From the NCBI RefSeq assembly GCF_002929335.1, contig NZ_PJIL01000001.1, positions 542,823 to 606,822 of the forward strand: a DNA stretch of 64,000 nt, read 5' to 3'. The DNA comes from Arthrobacter sp. Y81 (lineage in GTDB: Bacteria > Actinomycetota > Actinomycetes > Actinomycetales > Micrococcaceae). The position numbers were made by a program, and so were the translations under genes. Positions 1 through 10,972 of the stretch are shown piece after piece (within the stretch, counting starts at the first letter, position 1; every line of letters begins with the position of its first letter). The notes under the pieces are model-generated. The model worked only from the letters and a program-made list of their open reading frames with translations, had not been told where the DNA came from and ran no database searches.

Positions 1-2
1 GA

Positions 3-407
3 GGAGCCGGCAACCTTGGAGACGTTCAGCTCATCCAGCTTCTTGCCCACGATCTGCGCCTTGATCCCGCCCGCGAACTCGCCCTGGAACTTGCGCGTGT
101 TGGGATTGGAGGGATGCTGGGTGATGTTGACGTCGGACACCGTTCCGCCGGAAAGCGTCAGCTCAACGCCCACGGTTTCCGTGCCGTTGGGGGAGACATA
201 ATTTCCGTCGGCGCTGTAGGTGCCGTCCTTGTAGCCGGACGCGGCCGATGTCGAGGCGCCAGTACTCGCAATGGGGGCACCGCTGGTTGAGGCGGCAGTG
301 GACTGTGCCGCCGGTGCCTGGGCGGACGGCGCACAGCCCGCTACGGTTCCGATCAGGGACATGCCGGCGAGGCCGACGAAAACGCTCTTGCGTACCGGGA
401 AGCTCAT
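3..407 (-). CDS. FMN-binding domain lipoprotein, 3' part cut by window edge
   Basis: The first 135 codons of a gene running off the left edge. The product has a lipoprotein signal: Arg/Lys near the start, a hydrophobic stretch at residues 9-23 and a lipobox ending VAGC with Cys25. A Ser/Thr/Ala-rich linker follows, then a domain beginning YKDGTYSADG and continuing to QIVGKKLDELNVSKVAGSS. That pattern is typical of small extracytoplasmic FMN-binding (FMN_bind) domains, in which flavin is attached to a Thr/Ser in the C-terminal part, here outside the window. A role in extracytoplasmic electron transfer is inferred from the family. The ATG at 407 puts the signal peptide at the very N-terminus; the ribosome site is weak. 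It is transcribed away from argS. Confidence 0.75.
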   Translation of the reverse strand, partial: MSFPVRKSVFVGLAGMSLIGTVAGCAPSAQAPAAQSTAASTSGAPIASTGASTSAASGYKDGTYSADGNYVSPNGTETVGVELTLSGGTVSDVNITQHPSNPNTRKFQGEFAGGIKAQIVGKKLDELNVSKVAGS

Positions 408-642
408 GCAGGGACTCGTTTCGTGTGGTTGCGTATGGATGCGTCTTGATGGGGACCCGGCACCGGGGTGGCCGGGTGCAGCCACGCAGTTACAGGATGG
501 ACAACGTTGGAATCAGCGTAATGGTTCAGGCTGTGACGAACCCGATTCAATTCTGTGAGGCTTCTTATTCCTGTGCGCCTTCGCAGCGTCATGGCATTGC
601 CCCGATTCCGCCGCGATCGCGGGCCACCGGTAGGCTAGAAGT
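408..642. other. Divergent intergenic region, lipoprotein gene / argS
   Basis: About 235 bases between the divergent lipoprotein gene and argS. Promoters for both must lie here, but no hexamer pair stood out well enough to place. There is no obvious T-box or long hairpin ahead of argS. Confidence 0.5.
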
Positions 643-2307
643 GTGACTCCCGAAGAACTCTCCCTCGCCATATCCGCCTGCCTGAAAGACGCCGTCGCCG
701 CCGGTGATATTGCACTTTCCGCATCAGCCGTGCCGGACGAGGTGCGGGTGGAGCGGCCCAAGAACCGGGACCATGGCGACTGGGCCACCAACATTGCCCT
801 CCAGCTGGCAAAGCAGGCGGGCACCAACCCGCGGGACTTCGCCACCATCCTCAGCGCACGGCTCAAGACCATCGACGGCGTATCGGCCGTGGACATCGCC
901 GGACCCGGCTTCCTGAACATCACCGTCGACGCCGCCGCAGCAGGGACGCTCGCCAAGGCCATCGTCGAAGCCGGTCCGCAGTACGGCACCAACTCGGCGC
1001 TCGCCGGCCACGTGGTCAACATGGAATTCGTCTCAGCCAACCCCACCGGCCCGCTGCACATCGGCCACACCCGCTGGGCTGCGCTGGGCGACTCCATCGC
1101 CCGCGTGCTCCGGGCCTCCGGCGCAAAAGTCACCGCCGAGTACTACATCAACGACGCCGGCTCCCAGATGAACGTTTTCGCCCACTCGGTGCTGTCCCGG
1201 CTGCACGGCCGCGGCGTTCCGGAGGGCGGTTACCCGGGACAGTACATTTCCGACCTTGGCCACCACGTCCTGACGGAACACCCGGACATCCGTGAGCTCA
1301 CCGACGTGGCGGCGCTGCCGGTCATCCGCAGCGCGGCGTACAAGGCCCAGATGAAGGACATCAAGGACACCCTCGCCGACTTCGGTGTTGCTTTCGACGT
1401 CTACTTCTCCGAGCAGGAACTGCACGACGCCGGCGCCATCGAAAGTGCCGTGGCGCGCCTTCGGGAACAGGGCCACGTGTTCGACGACGGCGGTGCCGTC
1501 TGGCTGCGCACCACGGACTTCGGCGACGACAAGGACCGCGTGATGATCCGCGCGAACGGCGAACCGACGTACTTCGCCGCGGACGCCGCCTACTACCTCT
1601 CCAAGAAGGACCGCGGCTTCGACCAGAAGATCTACCTGCTGGGAGCGGACCACCACGGCTACATCCACCGGCTGAAGGCGATCGCCGCCGCTGCCGGCGA
1701 CGATCCCGAGGCCAACATCGAGGTGCTGATCGGCCAGCTCGTGTCAGTGAACGGCGCCAAGCTGTCCAAGCGGGCCGGCAACATCATCGAGCTCAAGGAC
1801 CTCATCTCCTGGCTGGGCAAGGACGCCGTCCGCTACTCGCTGGCCCGGTTCCCGGCTGACTCTCCGCTCACCCTGGACCCCGACCTGCTCAAGAAGCACA
1901 GCAACGAGAACCCGGTCTTCTACGTCCAGTACGCCCACGCCCGCTCCCGAGGCACGGCCCGCAATGCCGTGGCGGCCGGAGTGGAACGCCGCGTCGATGG
2001 CGAAGACGTGTTCGACGCAGCACTCCTGGACCACGCCACCGAGAACGAACTGCTGTCCTACCTGGGCAGCTACCCGTCCATCGTGGCCAAGGCCGCCGAA
2101 CTGCGCGAACCGCACCGCGTTGCCCGCCACCTGGAAGTCATCGCAGGTGCCTACCACCGCTGGTATGACGCCTGCCGCGTGGCGCCGCAGGGCGATGAGC
2201 CCATCACGGACGTCAACCGGACGCGGCTGTGGCTCAACGACGCCACCAGCCAGGTGCTGGCCAACGGACTGGAACTGCTTGGCGTTTCGGCGCCGGAACG
2301 GATGTGA
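643..2307 (+). CDS. argS: Arginyl-tRNA synthetase
   Basis: Class I aminoacyl-tRNA synthetase charging tRNA-Arg in the cytoplasm. The 554 residues match the usual length of about 550. An N-terminal tRNA-recognition domain (about 1-110) precedes the catalytic core. The HIGH signature appears as HIGH at residues 139-142 within ANPTGPLHIGH, and the KMSKS loop as KLSK at 373-376. A C-terminal helical anticodon-binding domain ends the protein. GTG is the start. The next gene, lysA, begins 5 bases after the stop. The same argS-lysA order in Corynebacterium glutamicum is a documented operon (established knowledge), so co-transcription is likely here. Confidence 0.96.
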   Translation: MTPEELSLAISACLKDAVAAGDIALSASAVPDEVRVERPKNRDHGDWATNIALQLAKQAGTNPRDFATILSARLKTIDGVSAVDIAGPGFLNITVDAAAAGTLAKAIVEAGPQYGTNSALAGHVVNMEFVSANPTGPLHIGHTRWAALGDSIARVLRASGAKVTAEYYINDAGSQMNVFAHSVLSRLHGRGVPEGGYPGQYISDLGHHVLTEHPDIRELTDVAALPVIRSAAYKAQMKDIKDTLADFGVAFDVYFSEQELHDAGAIESAVARLREQGHVFDDGGAVWLRTTDFGDDKDRVMIRANGEPTYFAADAAYYLSKKDRGFDQKIYLLGADHHGYIHRLKAIAAAAGDDPEANIEVLIGQLVSVNGAKLSKRAGNIIELKDLISWLGKDAVRYSLARFPADSPLTLDPDLLKKHSNENPVFYVQYAHARSRGTARNAVAAGVERRVDGEDVFDAALLDHATENELLSYLGSYPSIVAKAAELREPHRVARHLEVIAGAYHRWYDACRVAPQGDEPITDVNRTRLWLNDATSQVLANGLELLGVSAPERM

Positions 2308-2311
2308 CGCA

Positions 2312-3805
2312 ATGACCGGGAACTCCCTGAACCACGCATCGCCGCTGGCACCGGACTGGCTTGCCGTTCCGGCGGACCTCAATGCGCTCCATGAGCCCAT
2401 GTGGGCGGCCGGAGTTGCCAGGAACGACGCCGGCGAGCTCGCCATCGACGGCATTCCGGTCAGCGAGCTCCGGCGCCAGTTCGGCACGCCGCTGTTCGTG
2501 ATGAGCGAGAACGACTTCCGGGCACGCGCCCGGGCCTTCAGCGACGCCTTCAATGACGCCTTCGCCGACATCTGCGGGGGAGTGGATGTCTACTACGCCG
2601 GGAAGTCCTTCCTCTGCACTGCCGTCGTCCGGTGGGTGGAGGAAGAGGGGCTGCGGCTGGACACCGCCTCCGGCGGGGAACTCGCCGTCGCCAGCCGCGC
2701 CGGCATCCCGGGGGCCGACGTCGCCCTGCACGGGAACAACAAGTCCGACGCCGAGATCCACCGTGCGCTGGACATGAAGCTGGGGCGGATCGTCGTGGAC
2801 AGCCTCGCGGAGCTGGAGCGCGTCGCGAAAATCGCCTCGGACCGCGGCGAAACCGCCAAGGTGATGCTGCGGCTCACCCCCGGAGTGCATGCGCACACGC
2901 ACGAATTCATTGCCACCGCCCATGAGGACCAGAAGTTCGGCCTCTCCATGGCGGAGGATTCCACGGACCAGGCCGGCCTGTCCGCCGCCGAGGAAGCCGT
3001 GGCCGCGGCCACGAGCTACCACAGCATTGAACTCCTGGGCCTGCACTGCCACATCGGCTCGCAGATCTTCGAGCCGGACGGCTTCGCGCTGGCCGCCGTG
3101 AAACTGCTCAATTTCCTCGCCGCGATGCAGGGGAAATACTCCATCGTCCTGCCTGAACTGGACCTCGGCGGCGGCTACGGCATTGCCTACACGCCGGTGG
3201 ACACACCGCGCCCGCCGGCCGAGATCGCGCAGGCGATGGCCGCCGTCGTGCGTTCCACCTGCGCCGAACTGGGCATCACCGCACCGCGGATCTCCATTGA
3301 GCCGGGGCGCGCCATTGTGGGGAGCACCACCTTCACCCTCTACGAAGTGGGAACGCTCAAGACCGTCCGCGTGGACCCGCCCGGCGCCGGAACCGGCGAC
3401 GGCGGCGAAAATGCCGCGAATGCAGAAGGAACCGTTACGCACCCCCGCCGCTATGTGTCGGTGGACGGCGGCATGAGCGACAACGCCCGTCCGGTGCTTT
3501 ATGACGCGGATTATTCGGCAATTGTGGCCTCGCGGAGCTCCGACGCAGCACCGCAGCTGTCCCGCGTAGTGGGCAAACATTGCGAGAGCGGCGACATAGT
3601 TGTTAGAGATGTATATCTGCCCGAGGACGTGGCAGCCGGTGATCTGCTCGCTGTACCGGGGACCGGCGCCTACTGCTGGGCCCTGTCAAGCAACTACAAC
3701 TATCTGGCCCGGCCGGGCGTTGTCGCTGTGCGCGACGGATCAGCACGGCTGATTATCCGCGGGGAAACCGAACAAGATCTGCTGAACCGCGACATGGGAG
3801 TCTGA
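2312..3805 (+). CDS. lysA: Diaminopimelate decarboxylase
   Basis: PLP enzyme that decarboxylates meso-diaminopimelate to L-lysine, the last step of lysine synthesis. The 497-residue product has the alanine-racemase-like barrel with the PLP lysine in YYAGKSF (near residue 97). It also has the HCHIGSQ motif, the phosphate-binding LDLGGGYGI loop, EPGRAIVG and the catalytic Cys in CESGD near the C-terminus. The ATG at 2312 is chosen over upstream in-frame codons because those lie inside argS. At about 497 residues it is longer than many LysA proteins, partly through a Gly/Asn-rich loop (around 3385-3425). Its stop directly abuts the ATG of hom, so translation of the two is likely coupled. Confidence 0.95.
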   Translation: MTGNSLNHASPLAPDWLAVPADLNALHEPMWAAGVARNDAGELAIDGIPVSELRRQFGTPLFVMSENDFRARARAFSDAFNDAFADICGGVDVYYAGKSFLCTAVVRWVEEEGLRLDTASGGELAVASRAGIPGADVALHGNNKSDAEIHRALDMKLGRIVVDSLAELERVAKIASDRGETAKVMLRLTPGVHAHTHEFIATAHEDQKFGLSMAEDSTDQAGLSAAEEAVAAATSYHSIELLGLHCHIGSQIFEPDGFALAAVKLLNFLAAMQGKYSIVLPELDLGGGYGIAYTPVDTPRPPAEIAQAMAAVVRSTCAELGITAPRISIEPGRAIVGSTTFTLYEVGTLKTVRVDPPGAGTGDGGENAANAEGTVTHPRRYVSVDGGMSDNARPVLYDADYSAIVASRSSDAAPQLSRVVGKHCESGDIVVRDVYLPEDVAAGDLLAVPGTGAYCWALSSNYNYLARPGVVAVRDGSARLIIRGETEQDLLNRDMGV

Positions 3806-5122
3806 ATGACTGAATTGCGAACCCTGAAGGTAGCCCTGCTGGGCTGTGGCAACGTTGGGGCCCAGGTGGCGCGGATTCTGATTGAGGACGCCGAAGCGCT
3901 GGCCGCCCGCACCGGAGCCCGCCTGGAACTGACCGGCATCGCCGTGCGCACCATCGATGCGCCCCGTGACGTTGAGCTGCCGCGGGAACTCTTCACCACC
4001 GACGCCGACACCCTGGTCAAGGATGCCGACCTCGTCATCGAACTGATGGGCGGCATCGAACCTGCCCGCACCCTGATCCTCGCCGCCATCGAGAACGGCG
4101 CCAGCGTGGTCACCGGCAACAAGGCCCTGCTGGCCCAGGATGGCCCCACGCTCTACGAGGCGGCAGACAAGGCCGGCGTCCAGCTGTCCTACGAAGCAGC
4201 CGTGGCCGGCGCCATCCCCATCCTGCGCCCCATCCGCGACAGCCTCTCCGGCGACCGCATCACCCGGGTCCTCGGCATCGTCAACGGCACCACCAACTTC
4301 ATCCTTGACCAGATGGATTCCACCGGTGCGCAGTTCGCCGACGCCCTCGCCGAGGCCCAGCGCCTTGGCTACGCCGAAGCGGATCCCACAGCCGACGTCG
4401 GAGGCCTTGATGCCGCAGCCAAGGCGACCATCCTCGCCTCGCTGTCCTTCCACACGCGCTTCGACCTGGAGAACGTCCACTGCGAAGGCATCACCGAAGT
4501 CAGCGCGTCGGATATCGCCGCGGCCAAGGACGCCGGGTTCGTCATCAAGCTCCTCGCCATCGCGGAGAAGCTGACCGCCGCCGACGGCACCGAGGGCGTC
4601 TCCGTCCGCGTGCACCCGACGCTGCTGCCGCGCGAACACCCGCTGGCGGCCGTCCATGGCGCGTTCAACGCCGTGTTCATCGAAGCCGAGAACGCCGGCG
4701 AGCTGATGTTCTACGGCCAGGGCGCCGGCGGAACCCCGACAGCGTCTGCCGTCGTGGGCGACCTCGTCTCCGCTGCCCGCCGGATTGTCCTGGGCGGGCC
4801 TGCGCAGACCGAGACCACCATCGGACACGTTCCCGCGCTGCCCATCGACGCCGTCAACACGAGCTACTACATTGGCCTCGACGTTGCTGACCAGCCGGGC
4901 GTGCTGGCACGGATCGCCCAACTGTTCGCGGAGCACGGCGTGTCCATCGAGATCATGCGCCAGACCATCCACCGCGATGCCGACTCCAACGTGGAATCGG
5001 CCGAACTGCGGATCGTCACCCACCGCGCAACCGAAGCTGCACTGGCAGCAACCGTCCAGGCCGTGAAGGGCCTCGACGTCATCAATTCCGTTACATCCGT
5101 TCTTCGGGTAGAAGGAGTCTAA
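3806..5122 (+). CDS. hom: Homoserine dehydrogenase
   Basis: NAD(P)-dependent reduction of aspartate-semialdehyde to homoserine, the branch point toward threonine and methionine. The 438 residues show an N-terminal Rossmann fold (GCGNVGAQ at 13-20), the substrate-binding catalytic region with NGTTNFIL, YAEADPTADV and DAAAK motifs, and a C-terminal ACT domain from about 350 (YIGLDVADQPGVLARIA). The ACT domain implies allosteric control, by threonine in characterised actinobacterial homologues. The ATG follows the lysA TGA without a gap. The stop is followed immediately by the GTG of thrC, so lysA-hom-thrC read as one translationally linked unit. Confidence 0.96.
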   Translation: MTELRTLKVALLGCGNVGAQVARILIEDAEALAARTGARLELTGIAVRTIDAPRDVELPRELFTTDADTLVKDADLVIELMGGIEPARTLILAAIENGASVVTGNKALLAQDGPTLYEAADKAGVQLSYEAAVAGAIPILRPIRDSLSGDRITRVLGIVNGTTNFILDQMDSTGAQFADALAEAQRLGYAEADPTADVGGLDAAAKATILASLSFHTRFDLENVHCEGITEVSASDIAAAKDAGFVIKLLAIAEKLTAADGTEGVSVRVHPTLLPREHPLAAVHGAFNAVFIEAENAGELMFYGQGAGGTPTASAVVGDLVSAARRIVLGGPAQTETTIGHVPALPIDAVNTSYYIGLDVADQPGVLARIAQLFAEHGVSIEIMRQTIHRDADSNVESAELRIVTHRATEAALAATVQAVKGLDVINSVTSVLRVEGV

Positions 5123-6229
5123 GTGGCTCACCAATGGCGCGGTGTCATCCGCGAATACGCTGATCGTTTGCCCGTAACGGAAAGCACGAAGGTCATTACC
5201 CTCGGTGAGGGCGGCACGCCGCTGGTCCACGCGCAGAAGCTGTCCGAGCTGACCGGCTCCACCGTGTACCTCAAGGTCGAAGGCATGAACCCCACGGGAT
5301 CCTTCAAGGACCGCGGAATGACCATGGCCATGACGGCAGCGGTGGCCTCCGGCGCGAAGGCAGTCGTGTGCGCCTCCACCGGGAACACCTCCGCTTCCGC
5401 CGCCGCATATGCCACGGCCGCTGGGCTGAAGTGTGCCGTGCTGGTGCCCGAAGGCAAGATCTCCATGGGCAAGCTCAGCCAGGCCATCGCGCACGGCGCG
5501 ACGCTGCTGCAGGTGGACGGCAACTTCGATAACTGCCTGGACATCGCCCGCAAGCTCGGCGAGGCCTACCCCGTCTTCCTGGTGAACTCCGTGAACCCTG
5601 CCCGCATCCAGGGCCAGAAGACCGGCGCCTTCGAGATTGTCGATGCGCTCGGCGACGCCCCGGACATCCACGTCCTGCCGGTGGGCAACGCCGGAAACAT
5701 CACCGCGTACTGGAAGGGCTACAAGGAGTACTCAGCGCCGTTCGAGTCCGAAACTGCCGGAACCCTCGCTGCCGTATCCACCAGGACACCGCAGATGTGG
5801 GGCTTCCAGGCCGCCGGCGCGGCCCCCTTCGTGGTCGGCCACCCCATCACGGAGCCCGACACCATCGCCACGGCCATCCGGATCGGCAACCCTGCATCCT
5901 GGGACGGCGCCATCGCGGCCCGTGACGAATCCGGTGGTTTCATCGACTCCGTCACCGACGACGAGATCCTGGCAGCCCACCGCTGGCTGTCGGCCCGCGA
6001 AGGCGTCTTCGTCGAGCCCGGTTCCGCCGCCGGCGTCGCCGGACTGATCAAGAAGCACGCGGCCGGCGAGGTCCCCGCAGGCAAGACCATCGTGATCACC
6101 GTGACCGGCCATGGCCTGAAGGACCCGCAGTGGGCGCTGCGCACCGAGGACGGCAGCGATGTTCAGCCCGTCAAGGTGTCCAACGACGTGGTCACCGTGG
6201 CCGCCGAACTGGGCCTGGAAGAAAAATAA
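5123..6229 (+). CDS. thrC: Threonine synthase
   Basis: PLP-dependent conversion of O-phosphohomoserine to threonine. The product has 368 residues, the size of the short bacterial (class II) enzyme. The PLP lysine is K62 in PTGSFKDRG. The phosphate-gripping loop is in the [15 protein letters not shown] region, and a second Gly-rich loop, LPVGNAGN, follows. GTG start at 5123, directly after the hom TAA, with a GAAGGAG Shine-Dalgarno inside the end of hom. thrB follows after 2 bases. Confidence 0.96.
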   Translation: MAHQWRGVIREYADRLPVTESTKVITLGEGGTPLVHAQKLSELTGSTVYLKVEGMNPTGSFKDRGMTMAMTAAVASGAKAVVCASTGNTSASAAAYATAAGLKCAVLVPEGKISMGKLSQAIAHGATLLQVDGNFDNCLDIARKLGEAYPVFLVNSVNPARIQGQKTGAFEIVDALGDAPDIHVLPVGNAGNITAYWKGYKEYSAPFESETAGTLAAVSTRTPQMWGFQAAGAAPFVVGHPITEPDTIATAIRIGNPASWDGAIAARDESGGFIDSVTDDEILAAHRWLSAREGVFVEPGSAAGVAGLIKKHAAGEVPAGKTIVITVTGHGLKDPQWALRTEDGSDVQPVKVSNDVVTVAAELGLEEK

Positions 6230-6231
6230 CC

Positions 6232-7218
6232 TTGGAAACCACCCTCACAGTCCCGGCCGAGTCTGCCGCCGGCGCGCCGGCAGTCCCGGCCGGGCAGTTG
6301 GTGACCGTACGCGTCCCGGCCACCAGCGCCAACCTCGGCCCGGGATATGACAGCCTGGGCCTGGCCCTTTCGCTGCATGACACCCTGACCGTGGAAACCC
6401 TGGGCAGCGGCGAACTGCAGTTCGAGCTCAGCGGCGAAGGTGCGGAGACGCTTCCGCGCGACGCCAGCCACCTCGTGGTCAGGGCCGTCACGGAAGCCCT
6501 GCACCGGCTGGGCTTCCGGCACGAGGGCCTCCGCATTACCGCCGACAACGTCAACCCGCACGGCCGCGGCCTGGGTTCCTCGGCTTCGGCCGTCGTGGCG
6601 GCGGTGACCGCCGCGAATGCACTGGTTCCGGAGGCTTCCCGGCGGGGCAAGGACTGGATCCTGCAGCTCACGAGCGAAATGGAAGGCCATCCTGACAACG
6701 TCGCACCGGCCATTTTCGGCGGGCTGGCGCTGTCATGGCAGGACAGTGACCAGTACAGCAGCACGTGCGCTACCGTGGCGGATTCGGTGATTCCCGTCGT
6801 CGCAGTACCGGACTACGAGCTTTCCACCGAAGCGGCCCGCGCGCTCCTGCCGGCGTCCGTGGGCCATCATGCGGCCGCCATGAACTCCGGCCGGGCGGCG
6901 CTGCTCATCCACGCCCTCACCAGCAAACCGGAATTCCTGCTCGCCGGCACGGAGGACTACCTCCACCAGAGCTACCGCGCGGAGGCCATGCGCCCCAGCG
7001 CGGAGCTGATCCGGGCCCTGCGCCGTGCAGGGCACGCAGCCGTTGTTTCCGGCGCGGGACCAACCGTCCTGGTGCTGGCCAACGGGGAAGACGAGGCCGG
7101 TACGGTGGTGGACTTCATTGACGCCTACACCCGGGCCAACACGCCGGATGTTGGCTGGCGCGTGATGAAGCTGGCGGTGGACGTCGAAGGTGCTAAAGTG
7201 GGAGTGCACCGGCGGTAA
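6232..7218 (+). CDS. thrB: Homoserine kinase
   Basis: GHMP-family kinase phosphorylating homoserine, which supplies the substrate of ThrC. Motifs seen are VRVPATSANLGPGYDSLG near the N-terminus, the ATP-binding GRGLGSSASA loop (about residue 110) and the C-terminal VSGAGPTVLVLA motif. I chose the TTG at 6232, which gives 328 residues. It lies 3 bases after the thrC stop, is preceded by the GGAAG inside the thrC end, and the upstream extension is only shadow reading of thrC. A shorter start at GTG 6301 would still keep the first GHMP motif. It is the last gene of the argS-lysA-hom-thrC-thrB run. Confidence 0.93.
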   Translation: METTLTVPAESAAGAPAVPAGQLVTVRVPATSANLGPGYDSLGLALSLHDTLTVETLGSGELQFELSGEGAETLPRDASHLVVRAVTEALHRLGFRHEGLRITADNVNPHGRGLGSSASAVVAAVTAANALVPEASRRGKDWILQLTSEMEGHPDNVAPAIFGGLALSWQDSDQYSSTCATVADSVIPVVAVPDYELSTEAARALLPASVGHHAAAMNSGRAALLIHALTSKPEFLLAGTEDYLHQSYRAEAMRPSAELIRALRRAGHAAVVSGAGPTVLVLANGEDEAGTVVDFIDAYTRANTPDVGWRVMKLAVDVEGAKVGVHRR

Positions 7219-7564
7219 TCCCGCAGGCAGTTAGTCAAAGAATCAGAATCGCAGTCAAAAGAACCCGATGTTGGCCATGGCGCCTGTCTAATCGTTTGCT
7301 GCTCTGAAATTCAACTGCGCAATAGTCTCCGGTGCCGCCTGCTTTGGTCTGTCGCAGGAACCTGCAGAATCACTCTGCACCCCTGAAGCGTCAGTCCGCC
7401 ATTCCGGTCTCTTGTTGGAATGTCGAGGTGTATCAGTATCCGGCCCTGCTGGCCGAATTCCATCCGGCAAGGCCGAAATCCGGCTGTAGATCTGAACTGC
7501 AGCCCAGATCAAATCATCGCGTCCAGCTCCCAGTCTGGACGCCGTCGAGGGGGAAGGATCCTTC
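7219..7564 (+). promoter_or_regulatory. Long leader/intergenic region upstream of rho
   Basis: 346 bases with no convincing gene. An 8-bp perfect hairpin (GCGTCCAG 7519-7526 / CTGGACGC 7535-7542) stands just ahead of the rho Shine-Dalgarno (GGGGGAAGGA, about 7550-7560). A weaker CGGCC/GGCCG stem lies near 7440. I could not place a -35/-10 pair with confidence. Rho autoregulates through its leader in E. coli, so the length and position fit a regulatory leader, but this is inference. Confidence 0.4.
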
Positions 7565-9772
<2,208 letters not shown>

Positions 9773-9780
9773 CTGCGCTC

Positions 9781-9826
9781 ACCGCCCAAAATATGCCGGC
9801 CTGATGGCCGGCATATTTTGGGCGGT
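9781..9826 (+). terminator. 21-bp perfect hairpin between rho and prfA
   Basis: A perfect inverted repeat with 21-bp arms (9781-9801 and 9806-9826) and a 4-base loop TGAT, starting 8 bases after the rho stop. There is no T-run behind the stem, so it would be a U-poor actinobacterial-type terminator, or an RNA stabiliser/processing element between rho and prfA. Confidence 0.65.
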
Positions 9827-9880
9827 TCGTCGTTAAGTCCCGTGAAACTAGACTTGTATGAGTCGAAAGAGGTTTTGAAA

Positions 9881-10954
9881 ATGTTTGAGTCCGTACACGG
9901 CCTGCTTGATGAGCATGATGCCATTCAGGCGCAGCTGGGGGATCCTGCTGTTTATGCTGACCAGCGGCTGGCTCGTAAGCTGGGGCGGCGGTCTGCGCAG
10001 CTTAATGGCATTGTGGACGCTTACCACAAGTGGCATGCGATCCAGGATGATCTCGCGGCTGCGAAGGAAATGGCTTCGGAGGATCCGGAGTTTGCGGCGG
10101 AGGTTCCTGAGCTGGAGGCTGCCCTGGAGGCGGCTTCGGCCAAGCTGCGGCGGCTTCTGATTCCTCGCGACCCGGACGATGCCCGCAACGTAATCCTTGA
10201 GGTCAAGGGTGGTGAAGGCGGCGATGAGGCTGCCCTGTTCGCCGGCGACCTGCTGCGCATGTACACCCGGTACGCGGAATCACGCGGCTGGAAGACGGAA
10301 CTCATTTCAGCCACCGAATCGGACCTCGGCGGGTACAAGGACGTCCAGATGGCCGTCAAGGGCAACTCCAACGATCCGGCAGAGGGCGTCTACGCCCGGC
10401 TCAAATTCGAAGGCGGCGTGCACCGTGTGCAGCGCGTCCCCGTGACGGAATCCCAGGGCCGCATCCACACCTCGGCTGCCGGCGTGCTGGTGCTTCCGGA
10501 AGTGGACGAGCCCGAGGAACTCGAGATCAACCAGAACGATCTCAAAATCGACGTCTACCGGTCCTCCGGACCCGGCGGACAGTCCGTTAACACCACGGAC
10601 TCCGCGGTCCGTATCACCCACCTTCCCACCGGAATCGTGGTGGCCATGCAGAACGAGAAGTCCCAGCTGCAGAACCGTGAAGCCGGCATGCGCGTCCTGC
10701 GTGCCCGCATCCTGGCCCACCAGCAGGAGCAGATCGACGCCGAGAACTCCGCGCAGCGGAAGTCCCAGATCCGTACGATGGACCGCTCGGAGCGGATCCG
10801 TACGTACAACTACCCGGAAAACCGGATCGCGGACCACCGCACCGGTTACAAGGCCTACAACCTGGACCAGGTCATGAACGGCGACCTTGAGCCCGTGATC
10901 CAGTCGGCCATCGAGATGGACGAACAGGCCCGCCTCGACGCCATCGGCGAATAG
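9881..10954 (+). CDS. prfA: Peptide chain release factor 1
   Basis: Releases peptides at UAA/UAG codons. 357 residues, normal for RF1. The stop-codon-reading tripeptide is P187-V-T189, the RF1-type PxT rather than the RF2 SPF, which assigns it to prfA. The peptidyl-tRNA hydrolysis motif GGQ is at 232-234 ([10 protein letters not shown]). The ATG at 9881 is preceded by AAGAGG. The longer in-frame opening from 9818 would start inside the upstream hairpin and is rejected. It is followed by prmC, which methylates the GGQ glutamine. Confidence 0.96.
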   Translation: MFESVHGLLDEHDAIQAQLGDPAVYADQRLARKLGRRSAQLNGIVDAYHKWHAIQDDLAAAKEMASEDPEFAAEVPELEAALEAASAKLRRLLIPRDPDDARNVILEVKGGEGGDEAALFAGDLLRMYTRYAESRGWKTELISATESDLGGYKDVQMAVKGNSNDPAEGVYARLKFEGGVHRVQRVPVTESQGRIHTSAAGVLVLPEVDEPEELEINQNDLKIDVYRSSGPGGQSVNTTDSAVRITHLPTGIVVAMQNEKSQLQNREAGMRVLRARILAHQQEQIDAENSAQRKSQIRTMDRSERIRTYNYPENRIADHRTGYKAYNLDQVMNGDLEPVIQSAIEMDEQARLDAIGE

Positions 10955-10972
10955 TCCCCGGCCGGTCGCTTG

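Noticed and set aside
248..646. Plus-strand frames of 95 and 132 residues opposite the lipoprotein gene
   Set aside because: They lie antisense to a good lipobox/FMN_bind coding frame and show only Arg/Pro/Gly-rich shadow composition.
1964..2311. N-terminal extension of lysA
   Set aside because: It would overlap argS by over 340 bases in another frame; diaminopimelate decarboxylase homology begins after ATG 2312.
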